DNA of 64,000 nt from Sinorhizobium chiapasense (GCF_036488675.1 NZ_CP133151.1:310001-374000); one strand, 5' to 3'. Numbered from the stretch's first letter, positions 21,252 through 30,689 are shown. Numbers and translations are program-made. Notes: generated by a model not told the origin, from the sequence alone.

Positions 21252-22355
21252 CTACGCCGGCCGTATCGCTACCTCACGTCGAGCATGGCCGGATAGAGCC
21301 TCGGCCGGGCCGTTGCGCGTGACCGAGTTGACCGCGGGGATGATCTTGTCTCCCCAAAGCTCGATTTGCCGGAGCATCGTCTTCTGGTCGAAATCGCCCA
21401 ACTGGGTCTGAATGGCGATCTGAGACGGTTTCAACACACTAATTTCTTCCAGCAGCCGGTCGATCACCCGATTCACACTGCCGATCGGCAGGTTATCGCG
21501 CATACTCTCGAACGACAGGTCCTGTTGCGTCGGGGTTTCCTCAAGCAGATAGCCGTCCCGGCTCTGCTGGCGGCGCTGATGCAACGCTTCAGATAACCGT
21601 CGCTGGAAGCGGGCGTTGTCGAGATAGCTGTTGATCTCCGCCTCGTGGTCGCTGGCAAAGCAGCAGCGTAGCAGCGATATCTTGGCATTCGTGACATTCT
21701 TACTCTCGGAGGCCGCCGCGCTCTCGATGCTTTCGCGCCGCGCGCCTAAAGCATCCAAGCCGTCGTGAAATGCTGTGACGAACAGATTGTGGCCCTCGCG
21801 ATAGGCCCTTCTCATCCTGCGCTCCGACCCGGCCGCAATCCAGATCGGCGGGGTCGGCTTCTGGATGGAGCGCACTGAAATCGCGGTGGGAGGTATCGTC
21901 TCATACTGGCCGTCGTGCTCGAAGATCTCCTGGTTTAGCCCCTTGAGGAGGATGTCAAGGTATTCCGAAAAGACGGCCGGCGCCTCGTCGACATCGACGC
22001 CAAAGCGCTCGAACTCGAACTTCTGGTATCCAGAGCCGACGCCGAGCTCAAGGCGACCGTTCGAAACGATATCGGTGAAGCCGACCTCGGAAAGCAGGCG
22101 CTGCGGTTGATAGAGCGGCAGCACGCAGACGGCGGTGCCCAGGCGAATTGTGGTCGTCAGGCCTGCACAATGCGCAACCATCATCAAGGGCGACGGCACC
22201 AGACTGTAGTTGTTGAAATGGTGCTCGGCAAACCATGCGGTGTTGAAGCCAGCCTGCTCGGAAAGCACTGCCTGTTCGATTGAGTTGCGGATGACTGTGT
22301 CGGACGATTGATGATAGCCGCGCTGGGCGGCAAGGATGAATGTCGCGAATTCCAT
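21252..22355 (-). CDS. Luciferase-like (LLM) flavin-dependent monooxygenase
   Basis: A 367-residue bacterial-luciferase-fold protein that would use reduced FMN supplied by a reductase. It starts MEFATFILAAQRGYHQSSDT with AAGGAA upstream. Family blocks are FNTAWFAEHHFNNYSLVPSPL near 40-60, RLGTAVCVLPLYQPQRLLSEV near 75-95 and LELGVGSGYQKFEFERFGVD near 105-125. It is the last gene of the leftward P450 operon and resembles NGR234 y4vJ. The flavin reductase at 5.9 kb is a candidate partner. Substrate unknown. Confidence 0.88.
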   Translation of the reverse strand: MEFATFILAAQRGYHQSSDTVIRNSIEQAVLSEQAGFNTAWFAEHHFNNYSLVPSPLMMVAHCAGLTTTIRLGTAVCVLPLYQPQRLLSEVGFTDIVSNGRLELGVGSGYQKFEFERFGVDVDEAPAVFSEYLDILLKGLNQEIFEHDGQYETIPPTAISVRSIQKPTPPIWIAAGSERRMRRAYREGHNLFVTAFHDGLDALGARRESIESAAASESKNVTNAKISLLRCCFASDHEAEINSYLDNARFQRRLSEALHQRRQQSRDGYLLEETPTQQDLSFESMRDNLPIGSVNRVIDRLLEEISVLKPSQIAIQTQLGDFDQKTMLRQIELWGDKIIPAVNSVTRNGPAEALSGHARREVAIRPA

Positions 22356-22528
22356 GGCAATTCCTTCGGGTTGCGGAGAGGTTGTCCATCGGGCTGCTCG
22401 AGAGGTTCGCGAATGTCGTGGCCGCAACGGGCGATGTTTGCGGCCAACGGTTTTTCGGCAATTCGCCTGCCATTCGCGGTCGCGAGTTCCCTATGCCTGG
22501 GATTGTTTCGACGGGCCGCCGCGGTCGC

Positions 22529-24148
22529 CTAGGGCATAGTCCACAACCATTTGGCGGCCTCCATTGGCTGTTCCGGATCGAGGTCGCCTGCAAATCCAGC
22601 ATCGCCAGAAGAAGAGCGGCCGCCGTTCACGCAAAGGGTCGAACCGTTGACGTATGAGGCGTCAGGCGAAGCCAGGAAGAATGTTGCGTCAGCTACGTCT
22701 CCCGGATTTCCTATCCCGGCCACGGGAATACTCGGCCGAAACCCTTTCGGCGCGATGCTGCCGACGTTTGCGGACTGAGCGACGGCCGGCGTGCTGGTGT
22801 AGCCGGACATGACGGCGGCTGTTCGAATGCCAACGGGCCCGAGTTCGGCCGCCATGCACCTCGTCAGGATTTCGATCCCGGCTTGGGATGCTTCATAGGC
22901 GTGGCGCGGCGCGAAGGGCAGAAAGGTGTGGGCCGTGCCGACATTCAGAATCACGCCGCCGGGGCGCATCGTCTTGATAGCTTCACGCGCGCAGATGAAG
23001 GCGCCGGTGAGATTGACATCCAGGACGTGTTTGATCTCATCTGTTGTTTGTTGGAGGCGTGGGACAAAACTGTCGACCACAACAGTGGCGTTGACGAGGA
23101 CGTCTAGCCTGGCAAAGCGCACTCGCAGCTCCTCGAACAGCGCCACCACGTCACTCTCGACGGCAACGTCCACGGATTTCGCCATATGCTTGCCACCGAG
23201 AGAGCCCGCGAGCGTTGCTGCTGCAGCACCATCTTTATCAACAATAACGACAGTATCGCCGTTTGCGGCAAAACGGCGAGCGACGGCGGCGCCTATACCG
23301 TTCGCCCCGCCTGTGACAAGCACGACTCGCGCACCGACGTGCCCGACCGGACGAAAGAGTTCGGCTGTTGGCGTCCCATCCGCTGACAGGTTCGCATTAC
23401 CCGGCTGGTTGAAGGACATCCAACCACCGTCAATAGTCAGCACCGAACCGTTGATGTAACCCGCGTGCCGGCTAGCCAGAAACCGCACCGTCCGGGCGAT
23501 CTCGTCGGCGCGCGCCATCCGCCCCATCGGCACGCGGCGGCGAACAGCGGCGAGATCCGCCGCGCCGGCACGCTCCAGTTGCTCGACCATCGGCGTGCGC
23601 ACATAGCCCGGCGCTACTGCGGTCACGCGGATGCCGCGCGGCGCCAACTCGCATGCCAAAGATTTCGTGATCGAGATCAGGCCCGCTTTGGAGGCGGCGT
23701 AGGCGTTGCGTTTGGGATTGCCTACTACGCCCGCCAGCGAGGCTACGTTGACGATGACAGCGCCAGGCTCCATCCGCCGCGCCGCCTCCCGCGTCATAAC
23801 GTAAGGCGCGATCAGGTTTACTGCCAAGACGCGTCGGAAAGCGTCGACACTGGTGTCGACGGTCGCATCCATGCTAGGCCCGATAGCCGCGTTATTGACG
23901 ACCACGTCGATGCGCGCGAACTGTGCGTCGACATGGTTATAGAGCGCAACAATATCCACCTCTCGCGAGACATCGAACTCAAGTCCGAGATGCGGGTGGC
24001 CGAGACCGCGGGCAAATTCAAGGATGCCGCTGCCTGGGAGGTCTACGGCGACCACAGTGCCTCCGTCCGCCGCAAAAGCATTGACCAGGGCACGGCCGAT
24101 CCCGCCTGCAGCGCCTGTAATGATGACGACGCGCTCTGCTTGCTTCAT
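22529..24148 (-). CDS. Tandem short-chain dehydrogenase/reductase (two SDR domains)
   Basis: The 539-residue protein is a duplication of the SDR fold and resembles NGR234 y4vI. Domain 1 (about 6-255) has TGAAGGIG, NNAAIG, the serine in NVASLAG and YAASK, so it should be active with NAD(P). Domain 2 (about 270-520) keeps TGGANGIG for the cofactor, but its catalytic site reads NVGTAHT...YEASQ, with serine replaced by threonine and lysine by glutamine. This half is probably non-catalytic or structural. It lies mid-operon between the NTF2-like and LLM genes. Confidence 0.92.
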   Translation of the reverse strand: MKQAERVVIITGAAGGIGRALVNAFAADGGTVVAVDLPGSGILEFARGLGHPHLGLEFDVSREVDIVALYNHVDAQFARIDVVVNNAAIGPSMDATVDTSVDAFRRVLAVNLIAPYVMTREAARRMEPGAVIVNVASLAGVVGNPKRNAYAASKAGLISITKSLACELAPRGIRVTAVAPGYVRTPMVEQLERAGAADLAAVRRRVPMGRMARADEIARTVRFLASRHAGYINGSVLTIDGGWMSFNQPGNANLSADGTPTAELFRPVGHVGARVVLVTGGANGIGAAVARRFAANGDTVVIVDKDGAAAATLAGSLGGKHMAKSVDVAVESDVVALFEELRVRFARLDVLVNATVVVDSFVPRLQQTTDEIKHVLDVNLTGAFICAREAIKTMRPGGVILNVGTAHTFLPFAPRHAYEASQAGIEILTRCMAAELGPVGIRTAAVMSGYTSTPAVAQSANVGSIAPKGFRPSIPVAGIGNPGDVADATFFLASPDASYVNGSTLCVNGGRSSSGDAGFAGDLDPEQPMEAAKWLWTMP

Positions 24149-24279
24149 TGAGATAAGTTCTCCTGATCAACGTTAGCGATTTCAGGGTAAGGACCGCGTC
24201 GCGGTACAGCAGCCCGTGGTGGTGACGACCAGCTCCGCCCCGGATCGACGTCGCGCGTTGCAGCCCAGCAGCGATTGCC

Positions 24280-24825
24280 TCACTTTCTCGCTCTTGGAGG
24301 GATGCGGCGTTTCCTAAGCGCGTAGACCGGATCGTCCGGATGCGATACTCCGATCGGCCGGCGGAGACCGAACCGCTCTATTTCCGAGGCCGTCTGCGGG
24401 CTCTGCTCCTCGAGCCAATCGTAGACGACCGTGCGCTCGGCAATTCGCCACTCCCCTTCCCTCTTTTGAAACAGGTCACAGTATCGACCGCAAAGCAGAA
24501 CCTGCCGGATCGTCCTGCCGCCGTCCGGTCCGCGTTGCAGCGCGGTGAAGTAGCTCTCGACGGCGGCCTCTCCCGGGCCTATGAACTCGATCAGAACGTT
24601 CGTGATCTGATGGATGTTGCGCGGTTCGGTTTTGAAGACACCGAGCGCGAACTCAATGAAGCCTTCGGCCGAGCCGGCATAGGCCCCGTGGTTGTCATAG
24701 GCATCCGGCCAGTAGGAGCTGCGCAGCGCCGCCTCATCCGCGCGGTCTATCCCCCGGCAGTATCGATAGAGGCAGTCGCGGATCGCCTCCCGGTCAAGCA
24801 ATTCGACGATTTTTTTGTGGTCCAT
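24280..24825 (-). CDS. NTF2/SnoaL-like protein
   Basis: A 181-residue protein whose first ~140 residues form an NTF2-like cone: [22 protein letters not shown], then [16 protein letters not shown] and [24 protein letters not shown]. Relatives act as isomerases, cyclases, dehydratases or small subunits of ring hydroxylases, often in steroid, polyketide or terpene pathways. It sits between the ferredoxin and SDR genes of the P450 operon and is likely to act on the same small lipophilic substrate. Confidence 0.85.
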   Translation of the reverse strand: MDHKKIVELLDREAIRDCLYRYCRGIDRADEAALRSSYWPDAYDNHGAYAGSAEGFIEFALGVFKTEPRNIHQITNVLIEFIGPGEAAVESYFTALQRGPDGGRTIRQVLLCGRYCDLFQKREGEWRIAERTVVYDWLEEQSPQTASEIERFGLRRPIGVSHPDDPVYALRKRRIPPRARK

Positions 24826-25047
24826 GGCTTGGTAGCAGGTTCTGAGATTGAAATGGCGCTTTTGCGTATCCGTATACGCAGCAACGATTTCGGACTAAGG
24901 CACAGCCGCACTCCAGCCAAAAACGGCCTGCCGCTGCGCACCGATGTGAAGCACCTCAGTGCCGGAGGCGTTGACAGCGTTGAGTGGCTTCCCGCACGCG
25001 GTGTCTGGATAGAGGCCACGCGCCGTCCTGTGCCGGCGAAACTCCAT

Positions 25048-25299
25048 TTAGGTGTTAAACCCTCCACAGGCTTGATTGAACAAAAACCGATCAAGCAACG
25101 CATCGAATGCGCGATCGATTTCGAGCGCACGTTCGGGGCAGGATCGAGCGCCTCGCGTCGCGAGTAGTTCGTCCCGCTCCGCGACCTCGATGTCACCGGC
25201 TAGGATGTAGCCCTCGTCATCCAGTTTGAAGACGTCCGGCGCATGCGCCCAGCAGCGAGCATGCCCCTGGCATTTGTCATTGTGGACGATGATGCGCAT
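25048..25299 (-). CDS. [3Fe-4S] ferredoxin, P450 redox partner
   Basis: The 83-residue ferredoxin begins MRIIVHNDKCQGHARCW. The cluster ligands are the two cysteines of CQGHARC and the one in ARSCPERAL. The position that would carry a fourth cysteine is not one, so a 3Fe-4S cluster is expected. It starts 36 bp after the P450 gene and should pass electrons to it. Confidence 0.93.
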   Translation of the reverse strand: MRIIVHNDKCQGHARCWAHAPDVFKLDDEGYILAGDIEVAERDELLATRGARSCPERALEIDRAFDALLDRFLFNQACGGFNT

Positions 25300-25334
25300 G
25301 CGGTACCTCCATGTCTTTGCTCCCTCGCCTATAT

Positions 25335-26573
25335 TCAGGACCAGTCCAGAATCAGATTCTCGATTCCGAACACATGGCCACCATAGGTGATGGGCGCCGT
25401 GTCTTCCTTGATACGGAAGTCAGGGATGCGGGACAGCCACTCCTCCAGGCCGATGACGATCTCCCGCCGGGCGAGGTGCGAGCCAAGACAACGATGGGGA
25501 CCATAGGCGAAGGCGGTGTGGCGGTTGTCTTCCCGTGCCAAATCGATCGTGTTCGGGTTCTCGAACTCTGCCGGATCGCGATTGGCGATCATCGTGGCAC
25601 AGGAAATGTAGTCCCCCTTACGGATCGGCGCGCCTTCGAACTCGATGTCTTTCTTTGCCACGCGGATCATTTGCACGGTGGAATAGGCGCGCAGCAATTC
25701 TTCGGCCGCGAGCCCAATTCGATCCGGTTCTCTCCGCAGCAATTGCTGGTCTTTCGGATTGCGAGCGAGATAGGCCAGGTCAAATCCTATTGCCGTTGCG
25801 ACCGTGTCGAGGCCGGCGACGAACACAAGTACGCCAATGCCACGGACTTCCTCATCGGTCAGCGGGCGACCATCGACCTTAGCCTCCACGACGAAGGTCA
25901 TGAAATCGTCGGTCGGTTCCTTGCGGCGCACGGCCGCAAGGTCATCGATGAACGCCACAATCGTCCGGGCGGCTGCCGTTCGCTTGACGCCCTCGCCGTG
26001 GAGCAGATCCTTCCCCCAGCCGACGAATGTGTCGAGCCGCTCATCCGGCAGGCCAAGAAAGTGAAGGAAAATACTGACCGCAAAGGGAAAAGCGAAATCC
26101 TTCATAACGTCGCAGTTTGTGCTCGCCGCGGAGATCCCGTCGATCAACACGATCGCGCGCTCACGGATGGCCGGTTCCAGAACCATCACCCGCTTGGGCT
26201 CCAACAACGGGTTGAGCAGCGAACGAAAGACACCGTGGGCTGGTGGGTCGAGTTCCAGCGGTATCATCGGCCAGTTTTCGCCGAGCGCGGAGGCGAAGAT
26301 GCTGCGATGGCTGGAAAATGTTGCGGTGTCGTGCAGTACCCTGCGCTGGTCCTTGGCACGCGTAATGACCCAGGTACCCCGGCCGTCGCGAGTGTTGTTG
26401 GGAGAATAAAAGATGGACGGCGCGTCATGGGCGCAGGCGACAGCTGCGTGAGGATCCCCGTCTGGCGTGGGCCCCATGCCGGGCGACGTGAACAAACTGA
26501 AATCCCTTACCATTTCCGGCGGGACATGATCTGGAATCGGCTTGCTCACGACTTGGTTTCCCCTCAAGGTCAT
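25335..26573 (-). CDS. Cytochrome P450 (CYP127A-like)
   Basis: A 412-residue soluble bacterial P450. The heme-thiolate loop FAYGPHRCLGSHLARREI puts the ligand at Cys362. The I-helix reads VFVAGLDTVATAIGFDL and the K-helix EELLRAYSTVQMIR. Overall it matches the CYP127A group known from the NGR234 symbiotic plasmid. It is first in a leftward operon with ferredoxin, NTF2-like, double SDR and LLM genes, behind a sigma-54 promoter and a perfect NifA site, so expression in bacteroids is expected. The substrate is unknown; the set of enzymes suggests oxidation of a terpenoid or similar molecule. Confidence 0.93.
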   Translation of the reverse strand: MTLRGNQVVSKPIPDHVPPEMVRDFSLFTSPGMGPTPDGDPHAAVACAHDAPSIFYSPNNTRDGRGTWVITRAKDQRRVLHDTATFSSHRSIFASALGENWPMIPLELDPPAHGVFRSLLNPLLEPKRVMVLEPAIRERAIVLIDGISAASTNCDVMKDFAFPFAVSIFLHFLGLPDERLDTFVGWGKDLLHGEGVKRTAAARTIVAFIDDLAAVRRKEPTDDFMTFVVEAKVDGRPLTDEEVRGIGVLVFVAGLDTVATAIGFDLAYLARNPKDQQLLRREPDRIGLAAEELLRAYSTVQMIRVAKKDIEFEGAPIRKGDYISCATMIANRDPAEFENPNTIDLAREDNRHTAFAYGPHRCLGSHLARREIVIGLEEWLSRIPDFRIKEDTAPITYGGHVFGIENLILDWS

Positions 26574-26844
26574 GCACTTATGCGCTCGATTGAAATCACC
26601 CGGCGATCCTCGATGTTAATTACTGGTGCGGCCCGTCACAGGCGCCTCGAGATTCCGCTGCACGATGCGCCGACCCACGCACCAGCGCGGATGAGATCGT
26701 CGCTAATTTGAGCAGCACAGTATCCTGGTCGGCCCCTGGTCCATGAAGGACCGCCATCAGCTTACGCGCGTTGAAAGTCAGATGCTGATCAATCACCCGT
26801 TAGCTCCTTGAGGCACTGCAGACATCCGCCCTGCAAAATTATCG

Positions 26845-26862
26845 AAGCAAGTTGCGTGCCGT
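26845..26862 (-). promoter_or_regulatory. Sigma-54 promoter of the P450 operon
   Basis: The minus strand reads ACGGCACGCAACTTGCTT, a GG-N10-GC element with TTGC at -12. The distance to the P450 start is about 270 bp. The same core recurs near 62.5 kb. Confidence 0.82.
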
Positions 26863-26936
26863 TGACCCGGAACCACTTGTCCACACCGGCGCCTATGTCT
26901 CTTCGGCAACTGTTTTGGTCCGGTTTGCGACATACT

Positions 26937-26952
26937 TGTTCTGCTTGGGACA
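26937..26952. promoter_or_regulatory. NifA upstream activator sequence of the P450 operon
   Basis: Perfect TGT-N10-ACA (TGTTCTGCTTGGGACA), about 78 bp upstream of the -24 element. Confidence 0.85.
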
Positions 26953-27290
26953 CACGGAGGCTGGCGGATCGACACGCGCCGGGGAACGCATGCAAACGCC
27001 GCGATCCAATCCAAACTCAAACACTCGCCTAAACGTGAGCCGGTGTAAGCCGGATGAAATGCCCTGCCATCAAACACTTGAGCACTATCTGGATGACTAC
27101 CTCCACGCGGGAGGCTTCAGATCAAGTTCAGATCACTGGTCATGTAGGTTCCAATTTGCGGCGAAGCGCACGTGGATGCATCCGCTATGTCGATGTGTGC
27201 TATCCAAACAATCAATTACTCCAATTGCCCGATACGGCATATGAATGAGTCCAGTGGCGTCGTGGGGCTGTTTCATAAAGAGGACTCGCG
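26953..27290. other. Spacer between the P450 promoter and the RTX gene
   Basis: This stretch should hold the rightward promoter of the RTX gene, which I could not define. No gene is evident. Confidence 0.4.
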
Positions 27291-28109
27291 ATGGAAAAGA
27301 CAATTCAGGGCGGCCAGGGCAGCAACAGTCTCTTTGGCAGCAATGGTGATGATGTGATAGTCGATCCCACGGGAAATGACTGGATCGACGGTCGCGCCGG
27401 CAGCGACTCCATCTCGGCCGGCGAGGGCAATGACCGAGTCTTCGGTGGCGTGGGCAATGACCACGTCTTTGGCGACGAGGGCAACGACTACCTCTACGGC
27501 GACCTTGGCCGCGGCAACCCGCGCATCCCTGCTCCGGCCATCCTCGGCGCGGACAACGACAAGCTCTACGGCGGCCCCGGCGACGACGCCCTCTTCGCGG
27601 GCGACGGCAGGGACTCTTTGACCGGAGGTGCCGGCCACGACACCTTTGTGTTCCAGTTCCACAACCCGCTTCCCGGGTTTGATCAAAACTACGGGCCGAA
27701 CGCGGAGGACCACACCACCATTGTGGATTTTGACCCAGCGCAAGATACTTTCGCCTTCGATGCGGTAGGCCTTGGCAGCGATGGTCTTGAAGCTAATTTC
27801 GTTAATCACGCCGGGCCTGGCAATCAGGTGGATACCTTCTACAGCGGCCCCGCCAATGGCGCGAACGGCGAGCACGTCGTAGTGATCACTGATCACAGTT
27901 TCGCCGACGGCTCGGCCGCAGCCAGGGATATCTCCGGCGAGGCTGCAGGCGATATCATTGCCTATTTCGATAATAGGACCATGACGGCGGATCTGGGTTA
28001 TGTTACCTCCGAAAACCACGTGGACGACTTCGCGCACCTGGGCAACGTGCAAAGTTTGCTCCAATTGGCCGGCCTGGGCCTGACCGCGTCGGATTTCATG
28101 TTCTGTTGA
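27291..28109 (+). CDS. RTX (hemolysin-type calcium-binding repeat) secreted protein
   Basis: A 272-residue protein whose first ~120 residues are GGxGxDxLx nonapeptide repeats (such as GNDRVFGGV, GNDYLYGDL, GDDALFAGD, GRDSLTGGA). They should bind calcium and fold into a beta-roll after type I secretion. The remaining ~150 residues form an acidic beta-rich domain ending AGLGLTASDFMFC, with a hydrophobic/acidic C-terminal secretion signal typical of the class. There is no N-terminal signal peptide and no catalytic domain I can name. No type I exporter gene is in the window. A good terminator follows. Confidence 0.9.
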   Translation: MEKTIQGGQGSNSLFGSNGDDVIVDPTGNDWIDGRAGSDSISAGEGNDRVFGGVGNDHVFGDEGNDYLYGDLGRGNPRIPAPAILGADNDKLYGGPGDDALFAGDGRDSLTGGAGHDTFVFQFHNPLPGFDQNYGPNAEDHTTIVDFDPAQDTFAFDAVGLGSDGLEANFVNHAGPGNQVDTFYSGPANGANGEHVVVITDHSFADGSAAARDISGEAAGDIIAYFDNRTMTADLGYVTSENHVDDFAHLGNVQSLLQLAGLGLTASDFMFC

Positions 28110-28131
28110 TTCAGAAAACCCATGCGGAATT

Positions 28132-28156
28132 GCGCTGCGCCCCCCAAGCGCAGCGC
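28132..28156 (+). terminator. Terminator-like hairpin after the RTX gene
   Basis: GCGCTGCGC and GCGCAGCGC form a perfect 9-bp stem with a 7-nt loop, followed by TTTCCCTTTCC, 23 bp after the stop. Confidence 0.7.
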
Positions 28157-28277
28157 TTTCCCTTTCCGCTCCCTTGACCGTGGGCCATCCAGGAGCAGGC
28201 GCAGTGTTGTTCAGCTTGATGAAGCTCTGTACATTGCGTCGGCTGCAGACCCAACCCTAATCGAGCCTTGATCACAT

Positions 28278-28535
28278 TCAGAGAAAATCATAACTGCACC
28301 ACTTGGCGAGCAGATGGGCGGCAAGGCTGTGCCGCAGCATGTGCACGCTGATCCGCTTGGTCAATGCGGTCGCCTTGGTCGCCGAACGGCAGGCGGCATG
28401 GAGTATCTGCACATCAATCGGCTTATCGCCCCGTCCGGGAAATTGCCAGTCCTTGAGGCGTTCCAAGCGCCAAGGTTCACCCTGAATACCATCGCCGCCG
28501 TAACCGCCGGGCTCTCCCAAACCGCAGTCGATCAA
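28278..28535 (-). pseudogene. Tyrosine recombinase/integrase remnant
   Basis: The fragment RISVHMLRHSLAAHLL carries the HxxR box of phage-type integrases such as those beside IS91-like elements. The upstream half and the catalytic tyrosine are missing and the reading frame opens from unrelated sequence. It is a relic of a mobile element. Confidence 0.6.
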
Positions 28536-28797
28536 TTCGGAATCCTTCGTCCAGGCATGTTTTTTGCTCCTCGGTTAGGGCCGCGGTGGAGAAAGACGCG
28601 CCGGCAGATGCAAGCGCTGACAGGCGTGGAGTTCAACTAATGATATCGCCTTCACCTCGGGCGGGACTGAAAGTCATGATGCAGCAATACTTTCGGCAGT
28701 TGAGGTGATGTCTGAACGCACAGAGGATTGTGATTTCCGCGGTCGAGCATCCGGCAGTGGTCACGCGCTGCACGCATCAAGGAAGTGACCCGAGAAA

Positions 28798-29550
28798 GTG
28801 GGCAAGCCGTTGGATACTGAAGTGATCGGGCTCGCGGCAGCCTTCCTTGTCATCGCATTGGTATATGCGGCAGTCGGGCAGGCTGGAGCGTCGGGCTATA
28901 TCGCCGCAATGGCACTTGTCGGTTTCGCCCCGGCGGCCATGAAGACTACAGCCCTTGCCCTGAACCTCTTGGTCGCCGCGATCGGCACGTTCCATTTCAT
29001 GAAGTCTGGACGCTTATCGTGGCGGAATGTCTATCCTTTTGTCATTTTGGGCTTCCCTTTCTCCCTGGTCGGCGGAGCCGTTCATCTTCAGGAAGAACTT
29101 TACTATCCGATTGTGGGTGTGATCCTCGTGCTCTCTGCGGCCCAAATGGTCCGGTCTGCACTTTGCAAAGGTGCAACTGTCGCCTCACCAAGCGTGCCGC
29201 CCTTCTGGCCTGCTTTAGCGACAGGAGCTATTGTCGGTTTCTTCGCGGGGACAACCGGTACGGGCGGCGGCGTGTTCCTTGCCCCATTGATGCTGGTTAT
29301 GAATTGGGGAAGCGCGCATCAAACAGCAGCTACAACAGCAGCTTATAATCTGATCAACTCTGCCGCCGCCTTGATAGGCGCCTATGCATATTGGAATGCC
29401 CTGCCAACATCGTTGCCATTTTGGTTATTTTCCGTGGCGGTGGGCGGATCGATCGGCGCATTCGTTGGAAGCCGATATCTGGCAGATCGTTGGTTGCGCG
29501 CGATCCTCGCTGCTATTTTGCTGATGTCGGGCCTCAAGCTGCTTTGGTAG
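28798..29550 (+). CDS. TauE/SafE-family membrane permease
   Basis: A 250-residue protein with seven to eight hydrophobic segments and the duplicated TauE/SafE core. The conserved glycine-rich motif GAIVGFFAGTTGTGGGVFLAPLM lies near residue 145, and a weaker equivalent (AVGQAGASGYIAAM) near residue 20. Family members move sulfite, sulfonates or other organic anions across the inner membrane. The start is GTG at 28798, with AAGGAAG upstream. It lies near the phosphonate genes, but no sequence feature links its substrate to them. Confidence 0.85.
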   Translation: MGKPLDTEVIGLAAAFLVIALVYAAVGQAGASGYIAAMALVGFAPAAMKTTALALNLLVAAIGTFHFMKSGRLSWRNVYPFVILGFPFSLVGGAVHLQEELYYPIVGVILVLSAAQMVRSALCKGATVASPSVPPFWPALATGAIVGFFAGTTGTGGGVFLAPLMLVMNWGSAHQTAATTAAYNLINSAAALIGAYAYWNALPTSLPFWLFSVAVGGSIGAFVGSRYLADRWLRAILAAILLMSGLKLLW

Positions 29551-29968
29551 CGAGGCGTGAGCCCGCGCAAAGCCTGCTGGATTATGCCGAATGCCGCATC
29601 AAAAAAGGTAGCATTACACCGACTGAACTCGGCCGTGCGGCAAAGGCTTACGACACAATGGGTGTTGGACTAACCGCTCCGCCACGGGCGGAGCGGCAAG
29701 GGGGTCGTGTATTCAGCAGGAGCCCCAACTTGCTCCATCGGACAGCGGAGCTCGCCCGATTGACGGAGATCCTGAAGCGGAACGCCTAAGGATACGCTCC
29801 TGCCGAATGCCCAATGGACGATTAGGCATACCTTGGATGTTGCAGTGCTTCCCACTTCAGCCGAAGCACCGCAAATTGCCCCGATGAACTTAATTGGAAG
29901 GGGTGAGTTCCTCCTGATGTAGGCGTGTACATTGGACCTGCTTTCCCTCCTTGGAACGGGGGAATTGA
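29551..29968. other. Spacer with a strong inverted repeat
   Basis: CCGCTCCGCC at 29674-29683 and GGCGGAGCGG at 29687-29696 form a perfect 10-bp stem with a 3-nt loop and no T-run. A short frame across 29560-29790 (SLLDYAECRIKKGSITPTELG...) may be a gene remnant that I cannot identify. Confidence 0.45.
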
Positions 29969-30005
29969 CTTACAAGCTTCTCGCTACAAGGGGGAAGCTT
30001 GTAAG
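29969..30005. repeat. 12-bp inverted repeat at the end of the GntR gene
   Basis: CTTACAAGCTTC (29969-29980) and GAAGCTTGTAAG (29994-30005) are perfect inverted repeats with a 13-nt loop, overlapping the stop codon of the regulator gene. It could be a terminator or processing hairpin for that gene. Confidence 0.55.
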
Positions 30006-30689
30006 CCATCGTGTGTTCATATCCTGCACGACACGCGGCAGAGCACCCAGTTCCAAGTCAAGGTGGCTTATTAATGCGGATTCCACCACGCCCGTTGCGC
30101 TGCCGAGTTGGCGCATCGCGTCCGTTAGCGTTGCGATGCTTCTCCCGAAAGAAGGTGAAAGCTCAGATGCGGCTATTTCCATGCGTACGGTGTGAGTGCA
30201 AAAACAGAACTTGTCGATGATTTTGCACATCTCGCAGTTCGATGCCGCCTGGGCGATTTCGGTGAAGATCGCTTCCGCTCTAAGTGCGATTTCGGCCGGC
30301 CTCAATTGATCGCAGGGCGCGGGGTGGCATGTAGCCTGAGGCCGTACGCGCGCTAATGCGAAGGTAAGAATTTCGCGTGCCACGGCATATGAGTCCAACA
30401 GAGCCCACTCGATGAGGGGCCTCGTGAAGTAGCCCTTTTGGGGAAGGGATACGATCTTTCCTTCAGCTGCAAGTCGGATAAGTGCTTCGCGGAGGGGAGT
30501 TCGGCCAATCTTGAGTTTCAACGCCAGGTCCCTGTCGCTGAGATGCTGTCCCGGCACCAAGGCGTGGCTGCAGAGCAATTGAACCAATGCATCGTAGGCT
30601 GCGTCGGCCTTTCCACGCGCCGCCGGTTCGGTGGGAAATTTTGATAGGTCTATTCCATGACACTGGGCGGCCTTTTCACAGAACCACAT
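29970..30689 (-). CDS. GntR-family (FadR-like) transcriptional regulator
   Basis: A 239-residue protein with a winged HTH near residues 25-85 (AYDALVQLLCSHALVPGQHLSDRDL, then IGRTPLREALIRLAAEGKI) and an all-helical effector domain behind it. I chose the start at 30689 (MWFCEKAAQ) because GGAGAG precedes it. Upstream in-frame ATGs lie in AT-rich control sequence. It is divergent from the PEP mutase operon and the two share an AT-rich intergenic region with a palindrome, so it probably controls that operon. The effector is unknown. Confidence 0.85.
   Translation of the reverse strand: MWFCEKAAQCHGIDLSKFPTEPAARGKADAAYDALVQLLCSHALVPGQHLSDRDLALKLKIGRTPLREALIRLAAEGKIVSLPQKGYFTRPLIEWALLDSYAVAREILTFALARVRPQATCHPAPCDQLRPAEIALRAEAIFTEIAQAASNCEMCKIIDKFCFCTHTVRMEIAASELSPSFGRSIATLTDAMRQLGSATGVVESALISHLDLELGALPRVVQDMNTRWLTSFPLVARSL

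Noticed and set aside
27140..27170. Possible sigma-54 promoter for the RTX gene (GGTTCCAATTTGC)
   Set aside because: The GG to GC spacing is nine bases instead of ten and no TGT-N10-ACA lies upstream.
29674..29696. tRNA-like structure at the strong hairpin
   Set aside because: Only one stem is present; no acceptor, anticodon or T-arm sequence fits.
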